Assembly (NCBI RefSeq): GCF_026015625.1
Contig: NZ_JAPDVG010000001.1
Span: forward strand, 3,565,001 to 3,629,000
DNA length: 64,000 bases
Direction: 5' to 3'
Source of the DNA: Segatella copri
Lineage (GTDB): Bacteria; Bacteroidota; Bacteroidia; Bacteroidales; Bacteroidaceae
Every line of letters begins with the position of its first letter. Within the stretch, counting starts at the first letter, position 1. A program made the translations under genes and the position numbers. A model generated the notes under the pieces. That model did not search any database, was not told where the DNA came from, and saw only the letters and a list, made by a program, of their open reading frames with translations. This document shows positions 1 through 7,373 of this stretch, piece by piece.

Positions 1-20
1 AAAAAAGGAAGGGCTTCAAT

Positions 21-617
21 ATGTCAGTATCCAAAACAAGACAAAAACTGGTAGATGTCGCACGACAACTCTTTGCCAAGAATGGTATAGCAAATACTAC
101 GATGAATGATATTGCTGTAGCTTCTGGTAAGGGAAGACGTACGCTTTATACTTATTTCAGTAGGAAGGAGGATGTCTATTACGCGGTGATAGAATCAGAG
201 TTGGAGCGTCTTTCGGATAAGTTGGACGAGGTTGCTAATTGCAAGATGCGTCCACAGGATAAAATCATCGAGCTTATCTATACTCACCTCAGTATGATCA
301 AGGAAACGGTTGTAAGAAACGGTAACCTCCGTGCTGAGTTCTTCCGAAACATCTGGATGGTTGAGAAGGCGAGAAAAAACTTCGATGAAGACGAAATAGA
401 GATTCTCAGAAGAATTTATGCCGAAGGAAGAGAAGATGGTGAGTTTGATATTGATAACATCGATCTGGTGGCCGATATTACTCACTATTGTATCAAAGGT
501 CTCGAGGTTCCGTTTATCTATGGACGTTTGGGCCATGGCATGAATGTGGAGTCGAGCAAACCTCTGGTTGCCAAGGTGGTTTATGGTGCCTTGGGAAAGT
601 CGGGCTTGAAACTCTAG
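21..617 (+). CDS. TetR/AcrR-family transcriptional regulator
   Basis: 198 residues. The N-terminal ~50 residues are a TetR helix-turn-helix (GIANTTMNDIAVASGKGRRT followed by LYTYFSRKED), and the rest is an alpha-helical ligand-binding region as in the family. A purine-rich stretch (AAGGAAGGG) lies 8 bases before the ATG. Before phage insertion the gene would have ended about 52 bp upstream of the fabG start, so tetR-fabG was probably one transcript. That suggests, by inference, a regulator of fatty-acid or envelope genes. Its ligand cannot be read from the sequence. In this genome it is now followed by the prophage left end and the integrase. Confidence 0.9.
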   Translation: MSVSKTRQKLVDVARQLFAKNGIANTTMNDIAVASGKGRRTLYTYFSRKEDVYYAVIESELERLSDKLDEVANCKMRPQDKIIELIYTHLSMIKETVVRNGNLRAEFFRNIWMVEKARKNFDEDEIEILRRIYAEGREDGEFDIDNIDLVADITHYCIKGLEVPFIYGRLGHGMNVESSKPLVAKVVYGALGKSGLKL

Positions 618-667
618 ATAAAAGATAGTAAATACGTAACTAATTGATAATTAATTAAATAAGAAAG

Positions 668-687
668 AAATGGGATTATTAAGTGGT
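668..687 (+). repeat. attL core (left copy of 20-bp direct repeat)
   Basis: AAATGGGATTATTAAGTGGT is identical to 39591-39610. The flanking bases differ on both sides (g versus a before, g versus a after). The core contains the original fabG ATG (670-672) and its first codons, so the attachment site is protein-coding host sequence rather than a tRNA gene. Confidence 0.92.
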
Positions 688-831
688 GTTGGTGTCTTAG
701 TGCCTAACACCTTGGTTATCAGAATGGTTACATCGATGTTTCTAGGTTTTAGCCCCTTAAAAAAGGGTCAAAAATGGCTGTTTTTGCTACCTTTAGATAC
801 ATCATTCGGCAAATTCTCGGCAAATTCTTAA
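670..831 (+). CDS. fabG start fused to phage left end: 53-aa leader ORF
   Basis: The original fabG start codon and first six codons (MGLLSG) continue in frame into phage DNA for a total of 53 codons, with a stop at 829-831. That stop is 7 bases before the integrase ATG at 839. The host fabG translation signals would therefore drive this ORF and could couple translation to the integrase. The product resembles no protein I know and may be only a by-product of attachment-site placement. The DNA shows the open frame; translation is inferred. Confidence 0.4.
   Translation: MGLLSGVGVLVPNTLVIRMVTSMFLGFSPLKKGQKWLFLLPLDTSFGKFSANS
802..827 (+). repeat. Candidate integrase arm-type sites, left
   Basis: Two contiguous copies of TCGGCAAATTC (806-816 and 817-827), preceded by ATCAT. 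A related block, ATCATTCGGTAAA followed by ATCGGCAAA, lies near the other end (39519-39542). Shared short direct repeats flanking both att cores are typical of tyrosine-integrase arm sites. Confidence 0.45.
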
Positions 832-838
832 TGAAACT

Positions 839-2077
839 ATGGCAAAATCAACTCTTAGATTAGATAAGCGCCGCCCATTGAAAGATGGCACATACCCAAT
901 ACAGATTGTGGTTGGCCATAACACAGACCTATATATAGGAACAGGAATATCGGCGGCTCCGGAGGAGTGGGATCCATATACTCTGATGTATGTAGGCAAA
1001 AATGCCCGCCGTGTCAACAGCGCCTTGGTTGCCATGCTCACATCTGTTAGGAACAGGATCCTCGAACTCAAAGAGATCGGAATGTGGAATAAACTGACCC
1101 GCCCACAGATCCGGGAGATGCTGTTAGATGTGGATCTTGAAAAGCCATCTGAACAGATTCCTACATTGGCCGAGGTCTTTGAAAAAATGATGATCGGTAG
1201 GCGTGACAATACCAAAGCGATAGTTAAAAGCACGATCCTTAAGCTGAATGCCTATTGTGGGGATGTCTCCAAAATCCATTTTAGCGATATTAGCCGCACA
1301 TGGTTGGAGGATTTCTATATGTCGATGAGTGATTTATCTGTCAATACCAAATCAACCTATATGAGGATGCTACGTAGGGCATTCAATTGGGCCTTGGATA
1401 GAGATCTCACAACTAACAATCCATTCCGATCATACCACATTCCATCTGAGGAAACGAGGATGAGGGATCTTCCAATTGAGAAAATGAGGCAATTAATGGC
1501 CTTGGATCTTCCGGGAATGTACAAAGAATACCGGGATATTTATCTCCTCACGTTTTATCTGATTGGCATCAATACGGTGGATTTATCGAGATTGACACCC
1601 GAAAGTCTGGTGGATGGCCGAATAGAATACAGAAGATCCAAAACTAATAAGATCTATAGTATTAAGGTGGAGCCGGAGGCGATGGAGATTATTAATCACT
1701 ACCGGGGCAAAAAACATCTTATCAGTATATTTGACCGCTACAAAGATTATAAGGCTCTACAGGGCTCCGTAAACAATGCCTTGGCAAAAATGGGTCTTCC
1801 CGATGTCGATGCAGATGGGAAAATTAAAAAAGCGGGCAATGGCCGTGTAATAATGAAACCGCTGCAAAAAGGCCTGTCTCTCTATTGGGCTCGTTACTCA
1901 TGGGCCACATACGCCGCGGATCTCGATATACCAAAAGACACGATCAGCGAGTCTCTTGGTCATTCCCATGGTGCAAAGGTCACAGGTGTATATATCAAAT
2001 TCAATAGAGATAAGATTGACGCGGCAAACCGAAAAGTCATAGATTACGTATTAAACATAAAAGGTAGTGGGGCATAG
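839..2077 (+). CDS. Phage tyrosine integrase
   Basis: 412 residues, the usual length for Bacteroidetes tyrosine recombinases. There is an N-terminal arm-binding-like region (about 1-90), a core-binding SAM-like helical domain (about 110-210; TLAEVFEKMM, LNAYCGDVSKI), and a C-terminal catalytic domain. Catalytic signatures visible are YRRSKTNK, the box II-like YWARYSWATYAADL (Arg present, usual His replaced), LGHSHGAKVTGVY with His and the terminal Tyr nucleophile. It should catalyse recombination between the phage and the 20-bp core in fabG. It is the leftmost phage gene and points inward. No clear TAnnTTTG promoter precedes it, so in the lysogen it may be read from tetR. Confidence 0.93.
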   Translation: MAKSTLRLDKRRPLKDGTYPIQIVVGHNTDLYIGTGISAAPEEWDPYTLMYVGKNARRVNSALVAMLTSVRNRILELKEIGMWNKLTRPQIREMLLDVDLEKPSEQIPTLAEVFEKMMIGRRDNTKAIVKSTILKLNAYCGDVSKIHFSDISRTWLEDFYMSMSDLSVNTKSTYMRMLRRAFNWALDRDLTTNNPFRSYHIPSEETRMRDLPIEKMRQLMALDLPGMYKEYRDIYLLTFYLIGINTVDLSRLTPESLVDGRIEYRRSKTNKIYSIKVEPEAMEIINHYRGKKHLISIFDRYKDYKALQGSVNNALAKMGLPDVDADGKIKKAGNGRVIMKPLQKGLSLYWARYSWATYAADLDIPKDTISESLGHSHGAKVTGVYIKFNRDKIDAANRKVIDYVLNIKGSGA

Positions 2078-2090
2078 CCTCACCACCTTT
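2060..2090. terminator. Bidirectional terminator between integrase and lysis genes
   Basis: A 31-nt near-perfect palindrome: 14-bp arms (AAAGGTAGTGGGGC against GCCTCACCACCTTT, one mismatch and one wobble) around a 3-nt loop. It lies where the + strand integrase and the minus-strand late operon converge, overlapping the integrase stop region. Confidence 0.7.
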
Positions 2091-2095
2091 ACTTA

Positions 2096-2623
2096 TTATA
2101 TTGCCTTATTCTTTTTTTTCTCCATGTATCTGGACACTCCGAGGAGGATAGCAATCACCAAGACAACAATCCCGAATGTCACCCAAGTATTCGAGGATCC
2201 CGCCTCTTTCTTAGTTTTCAATTTTGCCGGATCCGGATCCTTATTCTGATTAGCCTTGATTGCATTCTGAGAGGCCTTAGTATTGGTCGATGTATCTTTG
2301 ATAACAGATATATTTTTATGCTCCTGAGCATTGATAGATGAGCCCCCATGGATCCCTTTGACCTTATGGAGGATTATATTACCATCTTTATCCACACTCA
2401 CAGATCCGCAACTGTCGGTAAAATCGATACGGAGCCATTGATCTCTCTTGATGATCGTTGTACTTGTATCTGTCGCTGTTACCTTGACAGCTTGGCTGTC
2501 TGCATACACACGGGAGCTGTCAATGTACGTGACAGACTCTCGGACACATGGCTGTTTGCTCTTACATGCCCCTAAACTTACCAATACTAGTAAGCATACG
2601 GAAAATAAAAAAAATCGTTTCAT
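2096..2623 (-). CDS. Candidate unimolecular spanin (lipoprotein with C-terminal membrane anchor)
   Basis: 175 residues. The N-terminus is a lipoprotein signal peptide with lipobox LGAC (Cys at about residue 20). The middle is hydrophilic and partly low-complexity. The C-terminus has one hydrophobic segment (TWVTFGIVVLVIAILLGV) followed by a basic tail (MEKKKNKAI). An outer-membrane lipid at one end plus an inner-membrane helix at the other is the architecture of u-spanins such as T1 gp11, which fuse the two membranes in the last step of lysis. It is the most distal gene of the late operon, right after the amidase. The alternative is a generic phage lipoprotein. The function is inferred from topology and position. 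Confidence 0.65.
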   Translation of the reverse strand: MKRFFLFSVCLLVLVSLGACKSKQPCVRESVTYIDSSRVYADSQAVKVTATDTSTTIIKRDQWLRIDFTDSCGSVSVDKDGNIILHKVKGIHGGSSINAQEHKNISVIKDTSTNTKASQNAIKANQNKDPDPAKLKTKKEAGSSNTWVTFGIVVLVIAILLGVSRYMEKKKNKAI

Positions 2624-2634
2624 ACGCTAAAAAA

Positions 2635-3045
2635 TTAAATGTTCTTGTACTCTGTCGTTGCATCGAATGATGGACAGGCCTTGGCCGCAAAATCACGGTG
2701 GCCATGAATAGAGGCCTTAGGATATTTGGCTCTGAGCTTCTTCAGCAGGGCCAATAACGCCTCCTTTTGGGCCGCCGTTCTTGTGTCCTCTGGTGTTCTA
2801 CCATCCGCGGCCAATCCCCCCACATAGCAGACTCCGATGCTGTTCTGGTTATGCCCGAGGCAATGAGCTCCGATTTCGCTCTCTGGTCTGCCGGGCTCAA
2901 CCGTACCATCCAAATCGACTACGTAATGATAGCCGATACACTTCATCTTACGCTCTCTGTGCCATCTGTCGATGTCGGCAGCCTTAAAGTTTTTGCCCTC
3001 AGGTGTAGCCGCACAATGCACGATAATCTCATTGATCTTTCTCAT
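2635..3045 (-). CDS. N-acetylmuramoyl-L-alanine amidase endolysin
   Basis: 136 residues, a single Amidase_2/PGRP domain of the T7-lysozyme size class. Expected zinc ligands are visible: His in IIVHCAATPEG (residue ~11), His in IHGHRDF and Cys in KACPSFD. The conserved GYHYVVDLDG and NQNSIGVCYVGG strands are also present. It should cut the amide bond between N-acetylmuramate and L-alanine in peptidoglycan at the end of the lytic cycle. No signal peptide is seen, so export to the periplasm would need a holin, for which the upstream gene is a candidate. It lies 11 bp from the candidate spanin. Confidence 0.93.
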   Translation of the reverse strand: MRKINEIIVHCAATPEGKNFKAADIDRWHRERKMKCIGYHYVVDLDGTVEPGRPESEIGAHCLGHNQNSIGVCYVGGLAADGRTPEDTRTAAQKEALLALLKKLRAKYPKASIHGHRDFAAKACPSFDATTEYKNI

Positions 3046-3056
3046 ATCTCTAATAA

Positions 3057-3389
3057 TTAATAACCATTTTGTGGATCGCGTTTAGCGCAACCCTTAATAA
3101 CACATTTATATTTTTGCAGATCCATTTCTAGCTTGGCCTTTTCCTTGGTTAGGTCTAGGATCTCCAAATTCTGTTTTCTCACTAGGTCGGTCTGCTCGGC
3201 AAATCGCTCCTCCTTGGCTTTAAGCTGAGATTGCAGAAAATCTGTTGTCTCACGTAGAACATTAAATTCTACGTTATCAGCCTCAGCCTCTTCCTTGCGA
3301 TGGTTGGTCTTGCGATTGAGTAGGTATCTTAAGGCCTCCCATCCGCCCAAAGCGGTGATCATCGATGCAATTATTTCGATCATTTCCAT
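3057..3389 (-). CDS. Holin-like small membrane protein with coiled coil
   Basis: 110 residues. Residues ~4-25 (IEIIASMITALGGWEALRYL) form the only hydrophobic helix. After a basic stretch (NRKTNHRK) comes a long charged coiled coil (about 35-95) and a Cys-containing tail (CVIKGCAKRD). It sits directly upstream of the amidase in the late operon, the usual holin position. One membrane segment plus cytoplasmic coiled coil fits small holins or lysis-accessory proteins, but I cannot assign a holin family from sequence alone. Confidence 0.55.
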   Translation of the reverse strand: MEMIEIIASMITALGGWEALRYLLNRKTNHRKEEAEADNVEFNVLRETTDFLQSQLKAKEERFAEQTDLVRKQNLEILDLTKEKAKLEMDLQKYKCVIKGCAKRDPQNGY

Positions 3390-3390
3390 C

Positions 3391-3528
3391 TTATATCATT
3401 TCTAATTCGTATATAACTTTGTTTCGTTTTTGCTCCACAATAACATTGTAGTGGGAGCTTAAAACTTTTACTAACTCTACATCCAAACAATCCGATGCGA
3501 GGATGATCTTATGATTCTTAATAGTCAC
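3391..3528 (-). CDS. 45-aa ORF overlapping the reverse transcriptase stop
   Basis: A GTG-start frame of 45 codons whose first bases overlap the RT stop (GTGACTATTAA), ending two bases before the ATG of the holin-like gene. The product begins MTIKNHKIILASDCLD, continues with VELVKVLSSHYNVIVEQ and ends YELEMI, reading as a compact strand-helix-strand-strand pattern rather than random sequence. It exactly fills the gap between the RT and holin-like genes. The start overlap suggests translational coupling to the RT. I do not recognise a family. Confidence 0.5.
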   Translation of the reverse strand: MTIKNHKIILASDCLDVELVKVLSSHYNVIVEQKRNKVIYELEMI

Positions 3529-4702
3529 CGTCTCTGATTCTTTTAAGAGTTATACATCTTTTTCTATATTTTCGCTTGATGGCCAAAACTTCAAAATGGC
3601 CTTTGACAAATACGTATTCCTTGAATATATGAGGCGAAATCATAGATAAGATCTTACGCCTGTTATGATACTCATTCGTGTGCCTGAGTAAACCCAGATA
3701 GGAATTGAGGCTGTTAACACAATGCTCTACCTTGGTGATTGTGGTTGCCTTGTTTAATCTCCTCACCATTGAGATCGCATTTGTGATGGTTCTATTGCAA
3801 GTATATACTCTGCCCGGTTTTACAATCGATCCTGTAAACTCGATGCCTTTGCTGTAGTGTTGCAAATAGAATTTTTTCTCATTCAGCCGCAAACCATATT
3901 TCGCTAATAACTTTCTGATCTTCGGGATGAGCGCCAATAGTTTTTGCTTATCCTTGCTGATGCAAAAGAAATCATCCACATATCGGCCATGGTGCTTAAT
4001 TCCCTCGGCCTCGATATACCAATCAAGAATGTTGAGGAGGAAATTAGCAAAGATCTGGGCAAAGAGATTGCCGATAGCGATGCCTCTGCCCTCACCATTC
4101 GTGAATAACGATTTTGATTTGTCGAGATGGTCCCAATAGCTCGCCGGGCTATGCCGCTCACAATTCTCCTCAGGGCGGTGCAATATGACAACACGACAAA
4201 GAAATCTGAGATCCTCCTTATCTGGACCCTCATAGTTTTCAACAATGAACTCATCGATCATGTCTGCCAACATTCTTTTGATGATGCTCATAAAGAAACC
4301 TTTTAGATCCAAGCCTAGGATCCAACAATCTTCTGTGTAGTTATTGCTGCACTCGATAATATCTTGCTTAAGGATGTTGATGCCATATAATTGGCCTTTT
4401 CCCTTTCTGCAATTAAATGTCCGAGGAGAAAATATTTTCTCGAATAGAGGATTTAATCTTATCGCAATATAATGATGCACGATTCGATCCTCGAATGCCG
4501 CTGCAAATACTTCCCGGTATCTTGGTCTAGTCACAACAAAGCATATAGACTTACCGGGGCGGTATGTCCTATCATTGATCCTGTCTCTTAGACAGATCAG
4601 CTTTTCCTCATAATTCATTTCATATACGATTGAACTTGCTGAGGTTCTTTTGCTGTGCCTACAATCAAAATATGCTTCTAGCATCCACTCTGTTGTTACC
4701 AT
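3518..4702 (-). CDS. DGR reverse transcriptase
   Basis: 394 residues, the size of DGR-type RTs (thumb-containing, no endonuclease domain). Visible RT motifs in order: FAAAFEDRIVHHYI (motif 1/2 region), FNCRKGKG, ILGLDLKGFF (motif A, metal-binding Asp), EGRGIAIGNLFAQ (the GNLxxQ motif 4 region; DGR RTs often read GNLTSQ), and GRYVDDFFCIS (YxDD, two catalytic Asp). It reverse-transcribes the TR RNA with adenine-specific misincorporation so that the cDNA replaces a VR. The TR is immediately 5' (38 bp away) and Avd and VR1 lie further upstream, the same order as in Bordetella phage BPP-1. Confidence 0.95.
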   Translation of the reverse strand: MVTTEWMLEAYFDCRHSKRTSASSIVYEMNYEEKLICLRDRINDRTYRPGKSICFVVTRPRYREVFAAAFEDRIVHHYIAIRLNPLFEKIFSPRTFNCRKGKGQLYGINILKQDIIECSNNYTEDCWILGLDLKGFFMSIIKRMLADMIDEFIVENYEGPDKEDLRFLCRVVILHRPEENCERHSPASYWDHLDKSKSLFTNGEGRGIAIGNLFAQIFANFLLNILDWYIEAEGIKHHGRYVDDFFCISKDKQKLLALIPKIRKLLAKYGLRLNEKKFYLQHYSKGIEFTGSIVKPGRVYTCNRTITNAISMVRRLNKATTITKVEHCVNSLNSYLGLLRHTNEYHNRRKILSMISPHIFKEYVFVKGHFEVLAIKRKYRKRCITLKRIRDGDY

Positions 4703-4740
4703 ACTATATATATTTAATAACTGCGCTAGCTTCCATGATT

Positions 4741-4849
4741 AATGCTGAAACAGGCCTAACTCTGTTCGTGTTGCTAGCCTTAGTGTTCCAATTGTTCGTA
4801 TTACCATCGTTGAGGTTGAGATTCCAAGCGTTGGTCGCACTATTCTCGG
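4741..4849 (-). repeat. DGR template repeat (TR), 109 bp
   Basis: Aligns without gaps to 5427-5535 and 32744-32852. Read on the minus strand it carries 11 AAT/AAC codons in the frame used by the VR genes, so an unedited copy would encode Asn at 11 positions. It contains no stop in that frame but is not part of an ORF itself. It lies between avd and the RT gene. Confidence 0.96.
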
Positions 4850-4967
4850 CCGCAATCTGTGGCATATTGTCTTATTCTTAACCCTAAATGAGGGTACATG
4901 CCCCATTTATCACGGAAAACTGCTCGCTCGGTTCTGTCGTAACATTCCGATTCTGGCTTACTCCCTA

Positions 4968-5345
4968 TTACTTAGATAGAGAGTTTTTCCACGCTGTCAT
5001 TTGTTTACCTATTTTATCTGTTAGCTCAATTATCTCGGCATGGATGCCCATACCTTTTATCCATTTTCTTTCTCCGGCTATTCGGATCAATGTTTTAAGA
5101 GTCTCAAACAGGGCCCTAAAATTATCGATGTGCTTGATACGTTCATTTCTATCTCTGGTCATATACGCTGCTGCAAATTCCTGTATTAAAGATACACTTG
5201 TATCTTGCATTCTGCTGCCGATAGTGAATTTATAGTTTCTCGGAATGTTTGGTGTTACATCCAAGACTTTATCAAGCAATCTGCGAGTATCTAAATATAT
5301 CTGTGTATTTGATACCAATTTCAGTTTCTTTTGTTCCTCTGCCAT
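4968..5345 (-). CDS. avd: DGR accessory variability determinant (Avd-like)
   Basis: 125 residues, almost entirely helical, matching the four-helix-bundle Avd/S23-like family in length and pattern (LYLDTRRLL-like first helix, IPRNYKFTIGSRMQD turn, FAAAYMTRDRNERIKHIDNF, then LIRIAGERKWI and a basic last helix ending AWKNSLSK). Avd proteins form a basic pentamer that binds the RT and the TR RNA and is required for mutagenic homing in BPP-1. It lies between VR1 and TR on the same strand, the canonical place. The symbol is by analogy. Confidence 0.88.
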   Translation of the reverse strand: MAEEQKKLKLVSNTQIYLDTRRLLDKVLDVTPNIPRNYKFTIGSRMQDTSVSLIQEFAAAYMTRDRNERIKHIDNFRALFETLKTLIRIAGERKWIKGMGIHAEIIELTDKIGKQMTAWKNSLSK

Positions 5346-5367
5346 TATTCCATATACCTAAGTAATT

Positions 5368-5387
5368 GGTACGGCTTTCGCCGTACC
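5368..5387 (-). other. DNA hairpin downstream of VR1 (homing-associated)
   Basis: A perfect inverted repeat: 8-bp stem and 4-nt loop, GGTACGGC TTTC GCCGTACC on the + strand, so GAAA on the coding strand. It is 39 bp downstream (minus strand) of VR1, 29 bp past the gene's stop. BPP-1 needs a similar stem with a 4-nt loop just after its VR for efficient target recognition. It could also act as a weak terminator. Confidence 0.75.
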
Positions 5388-5416
5388 TTTTAAGATTAAA
5401 GATTAAAAATTGAAAA

Positions 5417-6187
5417 CTAACTAATAAATGCTGAAACAGGCCTAACTCTGAACGTGGTGCTAGCCTTAGTGAACCAACCGCCCGTACTACCATCGCCGAG
5501 GGTGAGAAGCCAAGCGTCGGTCGCACTACCCTCGGTAGATGTCCAATACCAAGTCTCAGCTAATTGTGTAGCACCATTGATGAGAGAGAGGCAATAATTG
5601 ATCTTTTGCATATTGGCATAGATCATGAACATCTCACCCAATGATGGGAGCCACCATTTACCCGCTGTGAGTCCCTTACCATTCGCGTTCGCTCTGCTGT
5701 AGAGATTACAATATCCCGGAGCATACGATGCTGTGTTGGTGATAGCTGCCGATGTGGAGGCAGCCACCTGTTTAGCTGTTGATGCCTTACCATTCCAATC
5801 ATTCATGGCGGTTACTCGATCACCTGTTGTCGTACCGCCGCCGCTGATAGCTGCGCTACTCCACTTCAATGATGCCTCTGTCGGTGCTACTACGAGGATC
5901 TTTCCACCCTCGACAACTACAACACCATCTGCGATCTCGCCACTACTCTGGAGTGATGGCCACTTATGAGGCTTGACCATTAAAGGATAATCATCACTCT
6001 TACGATGATACATGATGAAAACACCATCATACATCTGGTTGAGATTGGCTCCTCCCAATAATGCAGTCTTAAGATCATTGAGACTGATGAGAGTCACCTT
6101 ACCATTCGGATCCGTCATTGGAAACTTCTGATTCGCATTGATGGTTGTTACCGCCGTCTGTGAACTTAATTTTTTTACTGTTGCCAT
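5417..6187 (-). CDS. DGR-diversified tail-fibre tip / receptor-binding protein (target 1)
   Basis: 256 residues. The N-terminal ~65 residues look like a trimeric fibre attachment segment (MATVKKLSSQTAVTTINANQ). A C-type-lectin/FGE-sulfatase-like fold follows, with WWLPSLGEMFMIY and WYWTSTEG signatures, then the variable segment ending in RVRPVSAFIS. VR1 encodes the last ~35 residues, with variable residues G,D,L,T,G,S,G,G,F,T,F in place of the 11 template Asn. It is last in the tail-fibre gene series and directly precedes avd, so it is probably the host-adhesion tip whose binding face the DGR rewrites. Confidence 0.92.
   Translation of the reverse strand: MATVKKLSSQTAVTTINANQKFPMTDPNGKVTLISLNDLKTALLGGANLNQMYDGVFIMYHRKSDDYPLMVKPHKWPSLQSSGEIADGVVVVEGGKILVVAPTEASLKWSSAAISGGGTTTGDRVTAMNDWNGKASTAKQVAASTSAAITNTASYAPGYCNLYSRANANGKGLTAGKWWLPSLGEMFMIYANMQKINYCLSLINGATQLAETWYWTSTEGSATDAWLLTLGDGSTGGWFTKASTTFRVRPVSAFIS
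5427..5535 (-). repeat. DGR variable repeat 1 (VR1)
   Basis: 109 bp, 18 mismatches to the TR. All are at template adenines (T on the + strand) and none elsewhere; all 11 AAY codons are changed. The invariant 24 bp at the 3' coding end would contain the initiation-of-mutagenic-homing region. Confidence 0.96.
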
Positions 6188-6208
6188 AATCTAAAATGTA
6201 TTACTAAA

Positions 6209-7369
6209 TTATTCTCCTGTAAATTGTCCGCTAATCGCATACCATGCACCACCAATACACTTAAAGCGTATATAGGCGTCTGGTGCCGTTGTAACGACGT
6301 CGTTTTTAAAATTGGTGTACTCAACATTAATTTTTTCTACCGCTATGTTGCTTGACACGATGGCTGCGTTTTGCTTAACATAAAAATCGTCATTGTCCTG
6401 TGCTTTAACGATTGTACGATAGCTTAAAGAACTCGACGGCGGCATTTTGGTAAAGATATTAATTTCTAAACCATCATAGTTAGCTGCCTTTGGCAAAACT
6501 ATAAATGTCCGTTTTGTCGGATTCTCTACATAGTAGAAGTTGTACGGCTCGTTTACCGGGTCTATTGTGTATGTACTGCCGGGCGTTACTTTTCTGACTG
6601 TGCCATAAAACATATTGGCTTTCACTGATCCCTCAAAAGAACTATTACCTTTTACCGTAATGTTTTTGAAAGTTCCGCTATTGCAAGTAACGTTGCCGTC
6701 TTTTGCCTGAAAGATGATGTTACCGTTAGCGTCTTTCATGTCGATAGCCTCAACCCCCAAATTTTTGACTAAAGCGTACTGCGCTAACAGTATCTTTGTA
6801 GCCACAATTTCCACCGGGTCGGCTAACTTCCAAAGTCCGCTATTGGTGTCTGTTGCACTTCCTGGGTTATTGCTTGCAGTCTTGGTGTGCGATTTGATGC
6901 AAGAATAATAGTAGCCACCATACAAAACTACGTCCTTGTATTCCTCGCCACTTGCTCCCGACTGAAACATATATCCTACGGCGCAATCGCTCCACGCTTG
7001 TGGGCCTCGTAGTGCTGGGCCACGGTCTCCCTTACTCCCCGATGATCCCGGGTTGCCCCTTTCACCGCTCATAATTAAGACGGTCGCTCTTTCTTTCACA
7101 CTTGTGCCGTTGATTGCCACAATAGTGCCATATAGGCTAACCGAGATATTTTCTTTATCCGTGACAACACCGTTGATTACGATGGTGTCTCCGATCTTCA
7201 TATCTGAGGCGTTATTGATGCCTGTCCAATTAATCTCTGTGCCAACTTTTCCATACGCTTGCCATTGCGCCTGTGTATAACGGCGCAATTCGGTAACAGC
7301 CGTTATTAGGCTGTTACCTTTTTCTCCTCTACGGAGGAATTTTACAATTCTCGTTATTGCACATCCCAT
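6209..7369 (-). CDS. Tail fibre protein with collagen-like segment
   Basis: 386 residues. It starts MGCAITRIVKFLRRGEKG, a motif shared with the neighbour at 7374-8417. A short collagen-like stretch (GERGNPGSSGSKGDRGPA, Gly every third residue) lies near residue 105. Then comes a small aromatic module (YMFQSG...YYYSCIKSH...GLWKLADP) resembling carbohydrate-binding modules in phage fibres, and a beta-rich C-terminal region. Collagen-like segments trimerise phage fibres. It lies 21 bp upstream of the DGR target, so the two probably form one adhesion complex. The function is inferred from repeats and context. Confidence 0.7.
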   Translation of the reverse strand: MGCAITRIVKFLRRGEKGNSLITAVTELRRYTQAQWQAYGKVGTEINWTGINNASDMKIGDTIVINGVVTDKENISVSLYGTIVAINGTSVKERATVLIMSGERGNPGSSGSKGDRGPALRGPQAWSDCAVGYMFQSGASGEEYKDVVLYGGYYYSCIKSHTKTASNNPGSATDTNSGLWKLADPVEIVATKILLAQYALVKNLGVEAIDMKDANGNIIFQAKDGNVTCNSGTFKNITVKGNSSFEGSVKANMFYGTVRKVTPGSTYTIDPVNEPYNFYYVENPTKRTFIVLPKAANYDGLEINIFTKMPPSSSLSYRTIVKAQDNDDFYVKQNAAIVSSNIAVEKINVEYTNFKNDVVTTAPDAYIRFKCIGGAWYAISGQFTGE

Positions 7370-7373
7370 AGCT

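Noticed and set aside
690..770. Hairpins at the phage left end (GGTGTT...AACACC; CCCTT...AAGGG) as a terminator before the integrase
   Set aside because: Stems are short and not followed directly by a T-run; only weak evidence.
4630..4881. 83-aa + strand ORF across the TR region
   Set aside because: It reads the template repeat in the wrong orientation and has no coding pattern; the TR is a non-coding template.
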